DNA of 7,771 nucleotides, taken from assembly GCA_030044035.1 (NCBI GenBank), contig JASHWN010000417.1, positions 1 through 7,771 on the forward strand. Direction: 5' to 3'. The notes beneath the pieces are model-generated. The model was given only the letters and a program-made list of their open reading frames with translations. It was not told where the DNA came from and ran no database searches. The DNA is from Xanthobacteraceae bacterium (GTDB taxonomy: Bacteria > Pseudomonadota > Alphaproteobacteria > Rhizobiales > Xanthobacteraceae). This document shows, piece by piece, positions 5,998 to 7,771 of this stretch. Every line of letters starts with the position of its first letter. Within the stretch, counting starts at the first letter, position 1. A program made the translations under genes and the position numbers.

Positions 5998-6450
5998 ATG
6001 ATCGCTGTTTCGGTGAACGGACAATCGCACCAAGTTGATGTCGAGCCCGACACGCCGCTGCTGTGGGTGCTGCGCGACACGATCGGCCTGACCGGCACCA
6101 AATACGGCTGCGGCATCGGCCAATGCGGCGCCTGCACGGTGCATCTTGGCGGCGTCGCGACGCGCTCATGCCAAATTCCCATCGCCGCCGTCGGCAATCG
6201 CCCCGTCGTCACCATCGAGGCGCTGGCGGCGAACGGCAAGCTGCATCCGGTGCAGCAGGCCTGGCTCGATCACGACGTGCCGCAATGCGGCTATTGCCAG
6301 TCCGGCATGATCATGGCGGTGGTGGCGCTGCTGCGCTTAAAGCCGAAGCCGACCGATGCCGAGATCGACGCGACGATCACCAATATCTGCCGCTGCGGCA
6401 CCTATCAGCGCATCCGCGCCGCCATCCACGCCGCCGCAGGGTCGATGTAG
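5998..6450 (+). CDS. [2Fe-2S] subunit of a xanthine oxidase-family molybdenum hydroxylase (isoquinoline 1-oxidoreductase alpha/IorA-like)
   Basis: A 150-residue cytoplasmic-type electron-transfer subunit. The N-terminal plant-ferredoxin domain (about 1-75) has Cys38, Cys43 and Cys46 in [14 protein letters not shown], plus Cys58. The C-terminal helical domain has Cys97 and Cys100 in [11 protein letters not shown] and Cys131 and Cys133 in [10 protein letters not shown]. All eight ligands for two [2Fe-2S] clusters are intact and the length is normal for the small subunit. The ending [10 protein letters not shown] is typical of the IorA/aldehyde-oxidoreductase branch. Such subunits pass electrons from a molybdenum cofactor subunit that hydroxylates N-heterocycles or aldehydes, but no such large subunit follows here. 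The ATG at 5998 places the ferredoxin beta-strand at once and follows a purine-rich stretch (gagagaccgag). A partial ThDP enzyme gene begins 138 nt downstream. The family call is very secure; the partner and substrate are unknown. Confidence 0.95.
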   Translation: MIAVSVNGQSHQVDVEPDTPLLWVLRDTIGLTGTKYGCGIGQCGACTVHLGGVATRSCQIPIAAVGNRPVVTIEALAANGKLHPVQQAWLDHDVPQCGYCQSGMIMAVVALLRLKPKPTDAEIDATITNICRCGTYQRIRAAIHAAAGSM

Positions 6451-6514
6451 TCGGCAGAGTCAGTCGGCGTGCCGCGGAATGCGCCCTTGACGCCATCGTC
6501 CGCTGCGCATACCG

Positions 6515-6538
6515 GACAGCCCAGCGAGCAAGGCTGTC
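6515..6538 (+). repeat. small hairpin in the Fe-S/ThDP intergenic spacer
   Basis: Arms gacagcc (6515-6521) and ggctgtc (6532-6538) are perfect 7-bp complements with a 10-nt loop. The 138-nt spacer otherwise shows no recognisable gene fragment. No T-run follows, so termination is not supported; it could be a processing or stability element, or chance. Confidence 0.35.
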
Positions 6539-6576
6539 AGCCGATCAGTTTCAGATGCTCGACCAGGATCAATTGC

Positions 6577-6580
6577 AGGA
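6577..6580 (+). promoter_or_regulatory. ribosome binding site AGGA for the ThDP enzyme
   Basis: AGGA is followed by 8 nt and then ATG at 6589. The codon directly before this ATG in the same frame is TGA (6586-6588), so translation cannot start further upstream. The two facts together fix the start. Confidence 0.65.
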
Positions 6581-6588
6581 TCGACTGA

Positions 6589-7771
6589 ATGAACGACGTC
6601 GCCAAACCCGAAGCACAATCGAGCTACGCCAAAAAAGCCTGGCAGTCAGACGTTATCGTCGACCTCATCAAGCATTACGGCTTTCCCTACATCGCGCTCA
6701 ATCCGGGTGCGTCGTATCGCGGCCTGCACGATTCGCTGGTCAATTACGGCGGCAACGAGCCGCCGCTGCTGCTGTGCCAGCACGAGAAGATCGCGGTGCA
6801 GATCGCGCACGGTTACGCCAAGGCGACCGGCAAGCCGATGGCGGCGATCGTGCACGACGTGGTCGGCATGCTGCACGCCACCATGGGCATCTATTACGCC
6901 TACATCGACCGCTGTCCGATTTTCGTCATTGGCGCCACCGGCCCGATGGACGAAAGCCGGCGCCGGCCGTTCATCGACTGGATTCACACCGCCAACGTCA
7001 ACGGCGAGCAGCTGCGCCATTACGTCAAATGGGATTATCAGCCGTCCAGCATCGAGGGCGTGCCGGATTCGTTTGCTCGCGCCTATGCGGCGATGATGAC
7101 CGAGCCGCAGGGCCCGATCTACATGTGTTACGACGCCTGGCTGCAGGAGCAGCCGTTGACGCGGGACGTGGCGCTGCCGAAGGCGTCCGACAATAAGGTG
7201 CCGGTGCCGATGGCGGCCGATGCGCTGGCGCTGGCCGAAGTCGCCGACCGGCTGCTTGCCGCCAAATACCCGGTGCTGATGGCCGAGTACGTGGCGCGCA
7301 GCGCCGACGGCTTCGACAATCTCGTCGCGCTCGCCGAAACCGTCGGCGCCGCCGTGTTCGACGTGCACGCGCGGCTGAATTTCCCCAATCGCCACAAGCT
7401 CAATCTGTCGTGCGAGAAGGAAATCTTCCGCGACGCCGATCTCATCGTCTCGCTCGACACTCGCGACTGGGAGAAGTCGACCCATTTCAACGACCGCACC
7501 AAGCGCCAGGTGGTGCCGCACTATCCGCCGCACTGCGAGATGATCGAGATCGGCTTCGGCGAGATCAATCTCTCCAAATGGTCGATGGACTACGCGCGCA
7601 TGCCGAGCTGCAGCCTGCGCGTGCTCGGCGACACGCTCACCGCGATCCCCGAGCTGACGCGGCTTTGCCGCGAGCGCATTGCCAACGACGCAGCGCTCGG
7701 CAAGAAGGTCGCGGAGCGCACAAAACTTGTCGCCGGCAAGCACGATGCGCTGTTCAAGACATGGGCCGACG
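6589..7771 (+). CDS. IlvB-like thiamine-diphosphate-dependent enzyme, N-terminal 394 residues (3' end outside window)
   Basis: The frame is open from ATG 6589 to the window edge. The N-terminal Pyr domain (about 17-185) shows the acetolactate synthase-like pattern: ALNPGASYRGLHDSL at 36-50, the probable catalytic Glu66 in CQHEKIAVQIAHGYAKATGKP (it would contact the ThDP aminopyrimidine), IVHDVVGMLHATMGIYYAYIDRCPIFVIGATGP at about 87-119 and RRRPFIDWIHTA at 124-135. The central domain (about 205-355) follows, with LMAEYVARSADGFDNLVALAETVGAAVFD. The PP domain that binds the diphosphate and Mg would lie beyond the edge; complete relatives are usually about 550-600 residues. Members include acetolactate synthase, benzoylformate decarboxylase and other 2-oxo-acid enzymes. 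The sequence does not look like housekeeping IlvB and I infer a catabolic role. It probably forms an operon with the Fe-S subunit gene. Confidence 0.93.
   Translation, partial: MNDVAKPEAQSSYAKKAWQSDVIVDLIKHYGFPYIALNPGASYRGLHDSLVNYGGNEPPLLLCQHEKIAVQIAHGYAKATGKPMAAIVHDVVGMLHATMGIYYAYIDRCPIFVIGATGPMDESRRRPFIDWIHTANVNGEQLRHYVKWDYQPSSIEGVPDSFARAYAAMMTEPQGPIYMCYDAWLQEQPLTRDVALPKASDNKVPVPMAADALALAEVADRLLAAKYPVLMAEYVARSADGFDNLVALAETVGAAVFDVHARLNFPNRHKLNLSCEKEIFRDADLIVSLDTRDWEKSTHFNDRTKRQVVPHYPPHCEMIEIGFGEINLSKWSMDYARMPSCSLRVLGDTLTAIPELTRLCRERIANDAALGKKVAERTKLVAGKHDALFKTWAD

Noticed and set aside
6451..6588. Remnant of a deleted molybdenum large-subunit gene
   Set aside because: I see no motif of that family in any frame of this 138-bp spacer, so nothing supports a decayed copy.
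6063..7196. 377-codon plus-strand open frame bridging the Fe-S and ThDP genes
   Set aside because: It runs out of frame through both real genes. The Arg-rich product has no motifs, and the 6451-6588 stretch between them shows no coding signal I recognise.
6646..7743. 365-codon minus-strand open frame opposite the ThDP enzyme gene
   Set aside because: It is rich in Arg, His, Val and Ala with no recognisable domain, and lies wholly antisense to a gene with clear ThDP-enzyme motifs. It is the usual mirror frame of a high-GC gene.
1..7771. CRISPR array, tRNA, rRNA, integrase or attachment site
   Set aside because: No regularly spaced direct repeats, cloverleaf with CCA-like end, rRNA signature or recombinase motif was seen on either strand.

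Overview
This GC-rich window looks like chromosomal DNA from a Bradyrhizobium/Rhodopseudomonas-type alphaproteobacterium. The evidence is high GC with strong third-position bias, long antisense shadow frames, and two families of palindromic intergenic repeat whose words I recognise from that group (recognition from memory, not a search). I see no tRNA, rRNA, CRISPR array, transposase or integrase.

Layout. (1) Positions 2-229 (+) hold the C-terminal end of a class I cytochrome c, cut by the window edge. (2) Positions 230-382 are a convergent intergenic spacer filled by three chained inverted repeats. (3) Positions 383-5734 (-) hold a six-gene set read leftward. In order of transcription it encodes an isochorismatase-fold cysteine hydrolase, a PuuE-like (polysaccharide-deacetylase-fold) hydrolase, two tandem paralogous periplasmic substrate-binding proteins, then, after an 85-bp palindromic repeat, an ABC permease and an ABC ATPase of the nitrate/sulfonate/taurine (NitT/TauT) type. 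The first four genes are 3, 12 and 8 nt apart; permease and ATPase are 14 nt apart. (4) Positions 5735-5997 are a divergent control region. It contains a good sigma-70-like promoter for the leftward operon, with a perfect 17-bp dyad inside its -35/-10 spacer, and a hairpin in the predicted 5' leader. (5) Positions 5998-6450 (+) encode a two-[2Fe-2S] subunit of the xanthine oxidase/isoquinoline oxidoreductase type. From 6589 (+) to the window end runs the first 394 codons of an IlvB-like thiamine-diphosphate enzyme.

How the genes may work together (inference). The cluster resembles a dedicated uptake-and-degradation island for a small nitrogen-containing compound. The ABC system with two alternative binding proteins would import it. 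A molybdenum hydroxylase using the Fe-S subunit would oxidise it. The PuuE-like enzyme would open a cyclic amide or imide, the cysteine hydrolase would cleave the resulting linear amide or carbamoyl compound, and the ThDP enzyme would process a 2-oxo-acid product. The substrate cannot be read from the sequence. The molybdenum-binding large subunit expected next to the Fe-S subunit is absent from the window.
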